NCBI RefSeq assembly: GCF_031143425.1
Contig: NC_090446.1
Span: 1,024,941,066-1,025,005,065 of the forward strand
Length of the DNA stretch: 64,000 nt
From: Pleurodeles waltl
Taxonomy: Eukaryota; Chordata; Amphibia; Caudata; Salamandridae
Reading direction: 5' to 3'
The notes under the pieces are model-generated. The model made no database searches. It had not been told where the DNA came from and saw nothing but the letters and a program-made list of their open reading frames with translations. Below are positions 44,953-56,199 of the stretch, in pieces. Within the stretch, counting starts at the first letter, position 1. Each line of letters opens with the position of its first letter. A program made the translations under genes and the position numbers.

Positions 44953-46446
44953 TTACTCTGTCTTCTTCCTGGATCTCAGGGCTCGCTTGCGGGGTGTTTC
45001 TCCTTCTGCAGGGGGTGGGGTTCTGGTGGCCTGTCTTGTGTCGGGGCCTCCTGTCCACTAGCGCCGGCGGAGGTGGTAGGCAGTTCTTGGTCCATGCTAG
45101 TGTCAGGGGCCCTTTGAGGTGCCACAGTGTCCCGCAATGTGGTGACTACCTGATTCAGGGCCACTACGATGGTACCCATGGCAGAACTGATGTTTCTTAG
45201 TTCCTCCCTGAACCCCATATACTTTTGCTCCTGCAGAAGCTGGATCTCCTGAAACCTGGCCAGGACCGTCGCCATCGTCTCCTGGGAGTGGTGGTAGGCT
45301 CCCATGATGGAGGAGAGGGCCTCATGGAGAGTGGGTTCCCTGGGCCTGTCCCCTCCCTGTCGCACAGCAGCCCTCCCAGTTCCCCTGTTTCCCTGGGTCT
45401 CTGTCCCCTGGACCGTGTGCCCACTACCACTGCCCCCAGGTCCCTGTTGTTGTTGGGGTGGTGGGTTCCCTGTAGTGGTGGACACACAGCTGATTGAAGT
45501 GTCCTGGGGACAGAGGTATGGGCCCGCTGGGTGGGTGCTGTGCTGGTGTCCCCAGAGGGGGGAAGGTCTGCTGTGGCCTGTGGCTGTCTGAGGGGAACCG
45601 ACTGTCCTGAGGTCCCCGATGGACCGGGCTGGTCATCTAGATCCAGGGAGACAGAGGTGCTGTCATCACTGTGGGCCTCTTCTGGGGGTGGAGTGGACAT
45701 TTGTGGACCCTCCTGCGCGGTGACCTGGCGTTTGGGTCCTGCAGGGGTATAAAAGTATGGTTATTGCTTCTGTGTGTGCCATAGCGTGCAATGGGTGGGT
45801 GCCCGTGTACCCCAGTGCTGGCATTCCTTTGTGGGGGCTGTTGTGACTGTGGTTTGGGGGGGGTTGTATGTGTATGTGCAGTGGGCATGCTTTGGTGATG
45901 GGTGTCCATGCTTTGTTGACGCATGCAGGGCTAGGTTTTGGGATGGGTGGGTTGTGATGGTGAGACATTTGCAAGGAGTAGGTGTGATGGGGTGGGGGTG
46001 AGGGTGGGGGTATGAGTTGGCATGCAGGTGGGGTGGGGGGGATAAAGTAGTTAAAGGTTTGACTTACCAGAGTCCATTCCTCCAGCTACTCCTGCGAGGC
46101 CCTCAGGATGCAGGATGTTCAAGACCTGCTTCTCCCATGTTGTAAATTCTGGGGGAGGAGGTGAGGGTCCGCCGCCAGTCCGCTGCACCGCGATGTTGTG
46201 CCTCGATACCATGGAATGCACCTTCCCCCGTAGATCGTTCCACCTCTTCCTGATGTCGTCCCGATTTCTTGGGTGCTGTCCCACAGCGTTGACCCTATCG
46301 ACGATTCTTCTCCATAGCTCCATCTTCCTGGCAATGGTGGTGTGCTGCACCTGTGTCCCGAACAGCTGTGGCTCTACTCGTACAATTTCCTCCACCATGA
46401 CCCTGAGTTCATCATCAGAGAACCTGGGGTGTCTTTGCGGTGCCAT
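44953..46446 (-). pseudogene. Harbinger Myb1: Myb/SANT-like protein, Harb-2 copy, two frameshifts
   Basis: Exon 1 (46068-46446) starts MAPQRHPRFSDDELRVMVEE and carries a full Myb/SANT-like domain with the spaced Trp residues in ELWRRIVDRVN and IRKRWNDLRGK; donor G|GTAAGT, phase 1. Exon 2 (44953-45738) follows the acceptor CCTGCAG and begins GPKRQVTAQEG. Compared with Harb-1, a 10-bp deletion near 45468 and a 1-bp deletion near 45035 break the frame; with both repaired the basic tail RKRALRSRKKTE is followed by TAA at 44953-44955. In characterised Harbinger elements the Myb-like partner binds the transposon ends and delivers the transposase to the nucleus; the NLS-like tail fits that. The gene points towards the transposase gene and away from the right terminus. 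Confidence 0.85.
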
Positions 46447-47030
46447 GGGGTGGTGTGGGTGATGTGTCGGGTGGATTGTGTGGTGCTAAGTGTGGTGATG
46501 TGTATTGTTGTGTTGTGTGAAGTGCATGCAAATATTGCTGGGTGACAGTGAATTGGGCGTCTGGGTGCTCGGATGTCTTTTCTCGGTGCGTGTTCACAAA
46601 TCTCTAGGAGTGGAGGTTTGTGAGTGATGTGGGTGTGTGCTTTATATTGTATTGGGTGTGTGGGAGTGGTGTGTGTATGTGTATCAGGTGTGTATATTTT
46701 GAATTGTCCAATGTGGCTGTGTTTTGGAGGTGTGTGTGTATTTTGAGCGCGGCGGTGTGTACCGCCAATGGAATACCGCGGTTGAAAGACCGCCGCGTGG
46801 ATTCGTGGGTCGTGATAGTGTGGGAGTATTTCTGTTGGCCTGATGGTGGAGGTTTGGTCATCGCCAGTTTCTTGCTGCCCTTTGGTGTGGCGGACTTTTG
46901 TGGATGTCTGTATTTTGGCGGTTTGCCTGTTGTGGGTCAGAATGACCATGGCGGTTTGCCGCGGCGGTGTTATGGCGGTCTTCTGCACAGCGGTAAGCGC
47001 CTTTTACCGTCGAGGTTGGAATGACCCCCA
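46447..47030. promoter_or_regulatory. Right subterminal region of Harb-2 and Myb1 promoter
   Basis: G/T-rich strand upstream of Myb1, then from 46745 a cluster of GGCGG/CCGCC motifs (GAGCGCGGCGGTGTGTACCG, TTGCCGCGGCGGTGTTATGG) to the terminus. Confidence 0.55.
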
Positions 47031-47033
47031 TAG

Positions 47034-47268
47034 TTCTAATGTGGGCATAATAATAACGGAGGTATCTGGCAAACTTCCTAAGAGCCCCGGGAGCAGATCT
47101 GTTAACTCGTGACCGTTAGGCAGTAAACTCTACCACAAAAGGCCCCCGTGCCCAAGAGTGTCACGGGATCCCAATCAATCCGTGTTCCCGCACTTGATTT
47201 CTGCCACTTTGTAAGATGGACTATGACATATTCTTAATTAATGTTCCAAAGCTGAAAGCCGGTGCTAA
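47034..47268 (+). other. LINE fragment between Harb-2 and a MITE
   Basis: Resumes the LINE after the Harbinger insertion; no readable frame. Confidence 0.45.
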
Positions 47269-47925
47269 GGGCCAGATGTAGGTAGAAAGCAAATTTCGAG
47301 TTGCAAATTGCGAGTCCTTCCGACTCGCAATTTGCAGCTCGCAATTTGCTATGCAGAAAGGTGTCTCAGATACCTTCTGCGACTCGCTATGGGGTCGCAA
47401 AGACCCACCTCATTAATATTAATGAGGTGGGTCGCAGTTTGCGACCCCATAGCGAGTCTGGGCACTCACGGGGATGGTGGCCTGCTGGAGACAGCAGACC
47501 ACCATGTCCGTGACTGCTTTTAAATAAAGCAGTTTTTTTTTTTCTATCTGCAGCCCGTTTTCCTTAAAGGAAAACGAGCTGCACTTTTGTTTCGTTTTTT
47601 TTCAGAGTAGGCCGTGGTCCATAGGACCTCTGCCTGCTCTGAAAAAATAATTTTGTGATCATTCACAAAGGGGAAGGGGTCCCATGGGGACCCCTTCCCG
47701 TTTGCGAATGAGTTACCATCCACTTCAAGTGGATGGTAACTGCAAGCGGTCGCAAATCAACTTACATCGCGGTGCGAGTTGCAAATAGGAAGGGAACACC
47801 CCTTCCTATTTGCGTGTCGGATCCGACTCGCAAAATGTGTTTCTGCATCGCATGCGGGCATTAGCGCATCGCAAGCGGCGTTTTTCGCCGTTTGCGAGGC
47901 ACTAATGCCTTACTACATCTGGCCC
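47269..47925. mobile_element. Harbinger-like MITE, 657 bp, TSD TAA
   Basis: Inverted ends GGGCCAGATGTAGGTAGAAA and GGGCCAGATGTAGTAAGGC; TAA duplicated at 47266-47268 and 47926-47928. The interior consists of a chain of palindromes (CGAGTCCTTCCGACTCG, GACCCACCTCATTAATATTA and its complement, AAGGGGTCCCATGGGGACCCCTT). No coding capacity. Confidence 0.9.
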
Positions 47926-48419
47926 TAAGGAACTACCTGACTCATTAACAAACAAGGTCACCTATTAGCTCCTTAAGATAAGTCATTAGAGAGGATAGCT
48001 TGAAGTTGGTTAACCCTTAGATCACAGGGGGTTTAATAGCACTAGAACATAGATTCAGACCCTCTAATGATTCTCAAATAAGACTCAAGATCAATGCTCC
48101 ACACACCCCCAACCTCACTAGTAACTTGCCCTGAGACCCACCTATCCTCCGGCCCTCTTCTATTTCAATCATGGTTTATGCAGCCAACTTATCTGATATT
48201 GACTGAATGATACAGGAGCTGAATGAGATTGTCATATTGCCAGGACAGGAAATAAAATCTCCACATACTGAAGTGATAGGGCTAACACTTCATTCTTAAT
48301 GCTCAAAGGCAGGAAATTTGAGGGCACACATTAGAGACCCTAAACCCTCAGCGTTGCAAGTGTCTTGAACATTGAACCTAGTAGGGCAGGAAATTAGTAA
48401 AATCTTCAGTGAAAATATC

Positions 48420-51400
48420 AGTCTGAAATTACTATCCTGAAATGTTCTGGGGTTACGGCCAAAATGGGGAATCCTGAATGGGGAACGTTCATGGACCAGC
48501 ACCACATTATCCTACTCCAAGAAACCTGGGCAGCTGAATTGGCATTAGATCAGGGTACATTACATTCTCCTCTAATGCAGAACCCTCAAGTTCAGAGAGG
48601 GCGTCAGGAGGCCTTTTGATAGGGTTAAGGTTGGACCTCTTTGATGGAGTTAAGCGAATCCCAGGCAAGAACAGAGATATTCTAGTTATAGTAATTAATA
48701 TTGTCTGTAAGTCAAGGGCTGGACATATCAACATTTTTAATATCTATGTAAGGTCAGTAGCCCTTAAGGTGCTTTCTGCAACAGTAGAGTACGTGTCATC
48801 TTTGATTGAGTAGTCAAATAGTAACCATTCAAAAATTATTGCAGGAGACTGTAACACCCTCATCCTTCCAGGTATTAAGATCTGGATCCAGGAAGATATA
48901 ATGAGCGATCCCAGGAGATCATCTTCCGACTGCCACTATGTTCAGGATGCCTAAGACCTCTGCCCAAATTGTCAATCTGCTAGTGACTTGTGAGCTAAAG
49001 TTAGTGAATGGGTCCACTCCCTCTGATTTTCCACCCCTACCAACGTTTAAGAGAGGGATGTGTTCCAGTAACATGGACTATACTTTCTTAGCTAGCTCAT
49101 TATGGTTGTCTTTAATAGACATGCGGGTAGTCCCAAGGCCAGACAGTGATCATGATGCACTGAATGCCCTCCTATGTAGAGAACCATTTGTAAACATTAA
49201 TCTCTCAGCTCATAAATGTATAAGTTTAATTGAGCCCAGTAACAACAGAAGGTCCATAAAATGGCAAAGTGTTGCAACCAATACTAATATTCAAACCCAA
49301 ATCTACAACCCATTTGTTGATAAATTACCCCACATGAAGGTCAGGATAAGGCTCATATAAACTTTGTGAGCATTCACTGTGAACTTATGGAGTCTCTCCA
49401 ACCCCTTTTTATGAAAGTGGGCCGAAGAAATGCTATGCACAAAAGCCCTTGGACAGTCGAGGTTCGCAGGTGTTACGGGGGGGAAGGGGCGACACGCACA
49501 GGGAGCATTTGGGGTGCTTGGGGTGAAATATTAATAACATGTAAAAAATAAAATAAAAAATAAACTTGCCTGCACGCCGTGCTCTAATGCCAGTCCTCCG
49601 TCTACTCTGCAGGCTACAGGCATAGGCTCCCAGCCTGCCCTGTGGCCAATCCTGATGCTGCTCAGAGCAGCGTCAGGATTGGCTGGGAATGTCCAGCTAG
49701 GGTACTCCCAGGCAGACTGGGAGCCTGTGCAGGCTCTCTACAGCCCGGCAACAGTGTTGCTGGGCTGGAGAGAGCTTACTGCTCATGTGTGTTTGGCCGA
49801 TCCGAGACGACCGGCCAAACATACATGCACTCTGAGGGGGATTGCTGTGCACTTCCCCTCCCTGCTCGTCACCACCATGGCCCGCCCCTTTAAAAGAAAC
49901 AATAATAAGCAACGTTTATTATTGTTTTCTTTTAAAGGGTTTGCAGCTGCCGCAGCTATCGGGGATGACGCTCCCCCGCTCTACTGGAGTAGCCGCCCCT
50001 GCCTTTGGGTTGGTTTACGAGTTAGTACAGGCTAGCCAAAACTAATCTTCTGGAAGCCATTCAAAGAGAAGAAAGAGGGGCTATTTGCGCAGCGAGGAAA
50101 GAATATAGGACCATCCTTGCTCAAGCCAAACAACACTGGGAGAAGGCACAATGGGAAGAACTGGTAAATGCTTTGCAGAATAGGAACACCAAGGGCTTTT
50201 GGAAGCTTCTAGCAGAGAGGTCACATACTATAAAAAAAAACACCTGGAAACAGTAGAACCAGAGCACTGGACAGCTCACGTTGGTGAGCTTTACAAGGCT
50301 TGGCAAAAGGACACACTCAAGATTGACATAGTTCCTCCCACATCCCTCTTATCAAGTAAGGGTTTGGGAACCAAGGGAGATCTGAAACACTTATAACGGA
50401 AGGAGAATGACTGCCCCCAAGCTCATTTATCACATACGATAGGGGCTAATGTAGGCAACTCCTTAGTCTTTAGTAAAGAAGAAACAGCTCAGGCTCTAAA
50501 ACAAATGAAAGTGGAGAGAGCACCGCACCCAGATAGTATTCCCGGCGAGTTATTCCTTTCTCAACCTGAGATCTGGACCCCCAACTTGAATGCTTTGGGA
50601 AACAAAATTGTGAGCAGAGAGGAGATCCCCTCTTCATGGAAAGAGCTATAGTCCTGATATATAAAAAGGGAAAGAGGAATATACGATTTAACAACAGACA
50701 GATTAGCTTGATTCACAACAGCAAAAAATATTTTCTAGGTAGGTGCTGATAGGATTACAATCTTGGATATCAGATAATAAAATACTTTCAGAAAGCCAAG
50801 CAGGCTTTTGATCAAAGGATAGTGCTGTGTACCAAGTCTTTTGCTTCATGCTCACTTGTGGGAAGTATGTAGCTATCAGGAGGGACCACCTCTATGTTGC
50901 CTTTTTTGATTTAAGGTTGGCCTTTGGCTTGATGTCTAGGGAAAGCTTTTGGAAGGTTCTTGATTCCTATAGCATTCCTGCAGACGTTCTGTGAATCCTA
51001 CATCTTTTGCACACAGACATGTATGCTCAGGTTAGGTGAATCAACAGGGGGATATTACCCCCAGAATTCCAATTAAACATTGAGTTCGGTAAGGCTGCGG
51101 TCTAGCTCCCATGCTCTTTAGTCTGTAAATGAATGGAGCTGTGGACTGGATAGCCCATTGCAGACATGATGCCCCTGAATATGCAGGCATTGGCCTGACA
51201 ATACTCATGTTTGCACATGATACACTCCTTATCTCTAGAACACAGCAGGTCTTCAAGTACTCTTGGACAGCTTCTCTAAATTGTGTTCTGGCAGAGGTTT
51301 AGAGGTGAACCCTTTGAAGTCTAAGTGTATGGCTCTGAACCCTCATAAGTCTTTCACAGGCAGGATGGGGTTGGATGGGGTGCCCCTGGAACAAGTCAAA

Positions 51401-52376
51401 TGCTTTGACTACTTGGGCATCATAATTACTACAAATCTGTCCTGGGCCCCTCAGGTTGAGAAGAGCAGGGCAGCTCTCCTTCAAAGATCTTCTGCTGTAG
51501 TAAGGAAGAATAAGGCCACCTCTAGTGGTGCTGTTTCCCCTTCCCTCGAAGTCTACAGGGCTACCACTGTAGCAAGAGCCACTTATGGGGCTGAACTCTG
51601 GGGATGGGTTGACATGTCCACACTTAACTGTTACTGAAAATAATTTTTTAAGGTCACTGTTCACCCTTTCTCAGAACACTCCTCTCATTTCCTTTGTATG
51701 GACCTCTCCCTACAAAGAATAGACCATGTCATCCATCTAAAAGTATTGTCTTGTTGGGTGCGTTTTTGGTCTACGGAGGAACTAGGCCCGTTTAGGGAAG
51801 CACTGATTGAGTATTTTGGAATTGATATACATGCCGAACCCCATGGCTGAGCAGATGAGCAAACTCAAACATCTAAGTAGGGAAATCGGGATGCCAGAAG
51901 TGTGGGAATCACCTGTCGCCTTAAAGAAAAGTATCCTCACTAATTTGAAACAAGCATACTGGGATTACAAGATGCAACAAATATGGAACAAGCAAAAAGG
52001 TGGCAGTTTTAGTGAAAATTACTTATTATATAAATGGTATTATGGTTTTGAAATGCATCTGCATAGGATTTCCCCCCCCCCCGAGAGTGAAAACATTGTA
52101 TATGAAATATAGATTCAGCATCCTGCCCTGTATTCCCTTACAAGGAAATGAGATGAGGAAGGCTTCACATCCCTGAACTGTCCATTTTGTTTGACCAATG
52201 CAAAAACAGAAGACCACTTCTTGTTTTTTTGGCCAATTTATGTTAGACCTCGAAGGAGGTGGATTATCCCTGTCTTCAAACTACTAGGTATGTCCCAGCT
52301 GGGGGTAGCAAGCAGAGTTTTCAAATATGACATTACAGAATATATTGTCTTTGCTGTTTCCAGGTTTCTAACTTGA
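48420..52376 (+). pseudogene. LINE ORF2 remnant (endonuclease, reverse transcriptase, zinc knuckle)
   Basis: Fragments in order on the plus strand: endonuclease start NVLGLRPK (about 48440), LLQETW (48517), IIAGDCNTLI (48836) and the catalytic-type SDHD in PDSDHDALNALL (49143); then LLEAIQREERGAI (50048), RT motifs APHPDSIPGELF (50522) and LTILMFAHDTLLIS (51197), where the second-last catalytic Asp of the FADD box is His; GLEVNPLKSKCMALNP (51294); YLGIIITTNLSWAP (51405); and CPFCLTNAKTEDHFLFFWP (52175), a C-terminal Cys/His knuckle with its last Cys replaced by Trp. Many stops and frameshifts. The APE-endonuclease plus RT layout is typical of non-LTR retrotransposons. Confidence 0.82.
49465..50022. 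mobile_element. ~0.55-kb palindromic insert in the LINE, class unknown
   Basis: Interrupts the LINE frame between PWTVE and LAKTNLLEAIQ. It contains an A/T-rich tract (AAAAAATAAAATAAAAAATA), the hairpin GCCAATCCTGATGCTGCTC / GAGCAGCGTCAGGATTGGC at 49647-49685, and the palindrome CCCTTTAAAAGAAACAATAA with its complement at 49885-49938. Boundaries are approximate; no target duplication could be fixed. Confidence 0.6.
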
Positions 52377-52582
52377 GCATGGAGAATTGGGGGAGCGAAA
52401 ATTTTAGGCCTGATTTTAGCCCATAGCTTTAACATATTTTTATTTTATGGTGATGGCTGTATTTCCTCAGTTACAGCTAATGTTATTTGTAGAATTCTGT
52501 TTCTTAATTGATGAGTATTACTGTTTCTTCTATATATGGAGCACTGTATTTTATTGATTGAAATGATCGGGCACACATATAC

Positions 52583-53255
52583 ATACAGAGTGGGTGTTAC
52601 CCGGAATTTCTCTGATTTTGATCTCCACAGAAGTTTCCAGATCTATTTCTTTTTCTACATTGGTAGAGTATGGAAAGTTTTGCAGTGATTGGTCAAGTGG
52701 GAGGAAAGATAAAATGGGGGTCTCAAAACATGTTTGGGCACCTATGCATTTTTCCATAGACTTTGTACTGACATGCCCAATGTGGTCAATGCGATAACAC
52801 TGTGTAATGGGGTGTCCAATGTATAGTAAATTAAAGGTGGTGCGTAAATTATAAATCGTAATTTATAACTGGTGATGCATGAATGAGAAATTTAAGTTAG
52901 AACTATACATATAGAATTTCTAAAGTTTCCATAACTTATGTTGAGTTTGTATAGAAAGAATAAATATATTTTATTTTTCTCACTTAGCTTTAATATTTGT
53001 TTTTATCATGAAAATAAAACTGAAAAAACAAAGGTTCCAGGGATGTTATAGTTAGGTTCAGATTTTACACACAAAACCATTGAAATTCAGCAGTTATTGT
53101 TATACGCATCTCAAGAAACTATAATTTGCACCTCCTCAATGCACAGTTTTCTCATCAATATTTGTATTGCAAATGTTGCATTGATATTATCAATAATGTC
53201 ATAGAAGATGCCATGACTAATGTAATATGAGGGGTAATTAGCAGAGCAGAGCTTT
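52583..53255 (+). repeat. Dispersed repeat, copy 2
   Basis: Matches 30258-30597 (first part) and 28008-28125 (end part, TGATATTATCAATAATGTCA). The two matching parts are adjacent here but lie 2 kb apart and in reverse order in the earlier region. Confidence 0.75.
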
Positions 53256-54429
53256 TACAATTGAACTGATCAACAAATTAACAATTAATTAAAAAATAAG
53301 TAATTTAAATGAAATAACTTACACAATTGTGACTTAATAATATCATTTACATAAAACAATAATGCACAATAGAATAATTGGAAAACAATATTTTATTCAA
53401 TTACAATCACTGCAGAACCACTTCTCCCGGGCATGTACATTTAGACTAAAAAATAAATTCATTGTTGTACAGCTTGTATTATACAGACATCCCTCAATTC
53501 AAACATCCAATATAAGGCTTTATGTGAGTGTTGAAAACGTTTATTACTTGTAGCATATGCTTGCTGATGATTTTTGCATTCTATATGCGAATCTGTCTTG
53601 CTAACAAGAACTATTCCTTTTTTCCAGATCAATGTTCTCTCCCAGCTGCGTCTCTCGGGCCTCTTCCCTTCAGCATACTGGTGTGGACAGGCCATTGTGG
53701 ATATTCCACTCTTCTGGCTTTTGCTTATGATAATGACTGTCATTTTGAATACTTTAAAACTCAGCATTTCACTGACTGCCTCTGAGTGGACTGAGCTAGT
53801 AAGTCGAATTGAGACATTAATTTCCTAACTAGTATCACTCTTGCATTGGAGCGCATTCATTAATATTTTGTGAAATTTCTCTTTTGTAGTGAAATGTGGC
53901 TTGGGTCTATCTTGTGTTGTTATTTTATTATAAACATTGTCTATACAACATACCATGGAGAATAGTTCACACAAAAAAATATCTTAACAAGACATTTTCA
54001 GTATGAACCAGTCTCCTTTTGGTATCTTGAAATACTATTTTTTATTTAAAGTTACATAAGTAATACGAAACTGCGAAGAATTTCATGTAGTTATGGTTTC
54101 GTGCAATTTGGGAATAAGGCTGGTGTGATTAAGATTTCACCCTGGCCTGTCTACACAGAGAATATTGTATAAAACATGCTGATGGAAGGAGTTCTTGCCA
54201 CTTCATTGACATTATTACTGTACACTAAAGTTTCTTTGCATGCAGTTTGGTTCATGCTGCTTCTAATTGTTTGGCTAGGAGCCAACAGTGAGCATTCACT
54301 TCCTATATTTGTGCATTAGTTTTATACAAAGCTGACAGTTCTGATGGTCCTCCCTCTTTCAAGTAGGAACATTTTAGCATGACAAATAAAGGGATTTTTT
54401 CAGTCCTTTGACACTTATGAGTTAAGGAA
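53256..54429. other. AT-rich DNA, nothing recognised
   Basis: No convincing frame, repeat or RNA gene. Short open frames of up to ~100 codons have no recognisable domain. Confidence 0.5.
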
Positions 54430-54432
54430 TAT

Positions 54433-54625
54433 TGTAAGAAATTGGGTTACTGGTTGGGAGGTGGGGTGAAACCCTTCTCAAGCAGCCACAATTCTTTTCA
54501 GGTTAAAGTTGTACATAAATCCCAATTTAAACTGTGCTCATCTCTCTGGTAGCTTGACGCAGAGCAGTCAGGCTTAACTTAGAGGCAGTGTATAAGTATT
54601 TGTGCAACAGTTCAAACAGTAATAA
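54433..54625 (+). repeat. Left terminal inverted repeat
   Basis: Pairs with 63165-63363; the inner part includes CAGTCAGGCTTAACTTAGAG and CAAACAGTAATAAAGTG. Confidence 0.85.
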
Positions 54626-55330
54626 AGTGAAAGCACCACACAAACCATGTGGAGCGGAAGCGATGCGTTAGTTCTGAGGGGCTGCAAATCTGTGATGTGA
54701 GGTCCTGTGTCATCGCTGAAGGTCTTGTGACCAGGGGCTTGCAATACGAAGTCCAGCATTGAGGATAGGTTGTGCAGTCAGGACAATATGTTTCTTCTGA
54801 GGAGCTGAGAGCCTGTGATGCAGAGTTTGCTTTGCCGTTGAGTCTGCTGTCAAAGAGAGATGCATGGGCCTGCACCAAGAGTCCTTCGTGATGGTGTGGT
54901 TCCAATGAGGCTGCGGGCTGTGAGAGCAGTGCAGCATCCTTGCCACTGGAAGATCCAGGCAGCAGAAGCGATGCATCGGTTCTGCTGGAGGTTGTGATGC
55001 GCAGCAGAGGAGATGTGTCAGTTCAACTGGATACACAGATGGGCTAGCAGAGCACCTTCAGGCCCACTTCTAAGGGTTCAGGACTGGGGTGGCACCACTT
55101 GGAAGGGTGGGACTCATAGATGTTCAGGTGCTGGGGTCAAGGTTGTTGGAGCCTTCTGCCCCAGAGGCTCAAGCCAGGAGGGCAGCCAACCAGCCCTTGG
55201 ACTCACTGTAATGGTCCTGGGTTCAACAGATGTAACCCTAGTCCTTCTCACCCAGGCAAGAGGGCAGCAGTCAGCAGGTTAGTACAGCAGGGCAGCAGAC
55301 ATTCAGAACAGCAGTGTGGCAGTCCTTTTA
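54626..55330. other. Fold-back element interior, left
   Basis: Loose internal repetition of AAGCGATGCRTYRGTTCTG phrases (54658, 54967). No protein family recognised. Confidence 0.45.
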
Positions 55331-56195
55331 CCAGCACAGCATTCAAAGATCTGGCTTTCAGCTGTCAATTTTTAACCACCACACCACCCCAGTTTGGACC
55401 CAGCCATAAGCAAATCGGTTTTGACCCTGCTCCCCATGGGAACACTGCAGCCCAAACTGCCAAGCTAGGCCCTCCTGGTACCGGAAACAAACATCCTGGG
55501 ACAGGTTTTGGGGTATCACCCCTCATCAGCCAGGCTAGCTTAAGTCCTGTGGCCCATTGAGCACAGGACGTACATCTGGGCATACCTTTACCACACAGGG
55601 TGAGGAAAGCAAAAAGAACAGATGATAGACGGAATGCTGAACAATGCAATAATGCACCCCTCTCTGAGTTGAATCTATTGTTCACGCAGGCTAACATGAA
55701 TGCAGTGGCGCAGTGAGTACTGGACCCACGCCAGGGCATACCTTTACCATTTAGGGCGACAGAAGCAAAAGAACAGATGATGGATGGAATGCTGAACAAT
55801 GCAAACATTCACCCCCAGTCACAATGATCTGGGTTTAACCCATTGTTTTTTTGCCCACTACGCCACCCCAGCTTGGAGCCAGCCATATGCAAATCAGTCT
55901 ACACTCTGCTCCCCATGGGAACAGTCCAGCCCAAACTTCCAAGCCAAGTCCTCCCTGGACTGGAAACAAGCATCCTGGGACCAGTTTCGGGGTATCACTG
56001 CTCATTAGCCAGGCTAGCTTCGATCCAGTGGCACAGTGAGCACTGGACCAACTTCTGGGCATACCCTTACTACTTAGAGTGAGAAAAGCAAAAAGAACAG
56101 ATGATGAACAGAATGCTGAACAATGCAAACATTCACCCCCAGTCACAAAGATCTGGGGTTAATCCATAATTATTTTGCACAACACGCCACCCCAG
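55331..56195 (+). repeat. ~325-bp monomers, plus orientation
   Basis: Two complete copies and one internal partial copy, marked by GAACAGATGATGGATGGAAT (55616, 55771, 56096), CAACCATATGCAAATCAG-like and GGGTATCACTGCTCATTAGC phrases. The same sequence recurs in reverse from 56200. Confidence 0.85.
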
Positions 56196-56199
56196 TTTG

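Larger units (their letters stand above)
38104..47030 (+). mobile_element. Complete PIF/Harbinger transposon Harb-2, 8,927 bp, TSD TAG
   Basis: Both ends are present: GGGTCATTCCAACCCTGGCGG at the left and, inverted, GGGGGTCATTCCAACCTCG at the right. TAG (possibly ATAG) is duplicated at 38101-38103 and 47031-47033, the 3-bp target size expected of Harbinger. Within it lie transposase (plus), Myb2 (minus, inside the transposase intron) and Myb1 (minus, convergent). Both subterminal regions are dense in GGCGG/CCGCC. It interrupts an older LINE, so it is the younger insertion. Confidence 0.93.
36640..52440 (+). mobile_element. APE-type LINE, old, split by three insertions
   Basis: ORF1-like sequence around 37470-38100, endonuclease from about 48430, reverse transcriptase about 50460-51620 and a C-terminal zinc knuckle near 52180, all on the plus strand. 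Interrupted by Harb-2, a 657-bp MITE and a ~0.55-kb insert. The 5' limit is a guess: 36640 follows the last recognisable upstream repeat. The clade is unassigned. Confidence 0.72.
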
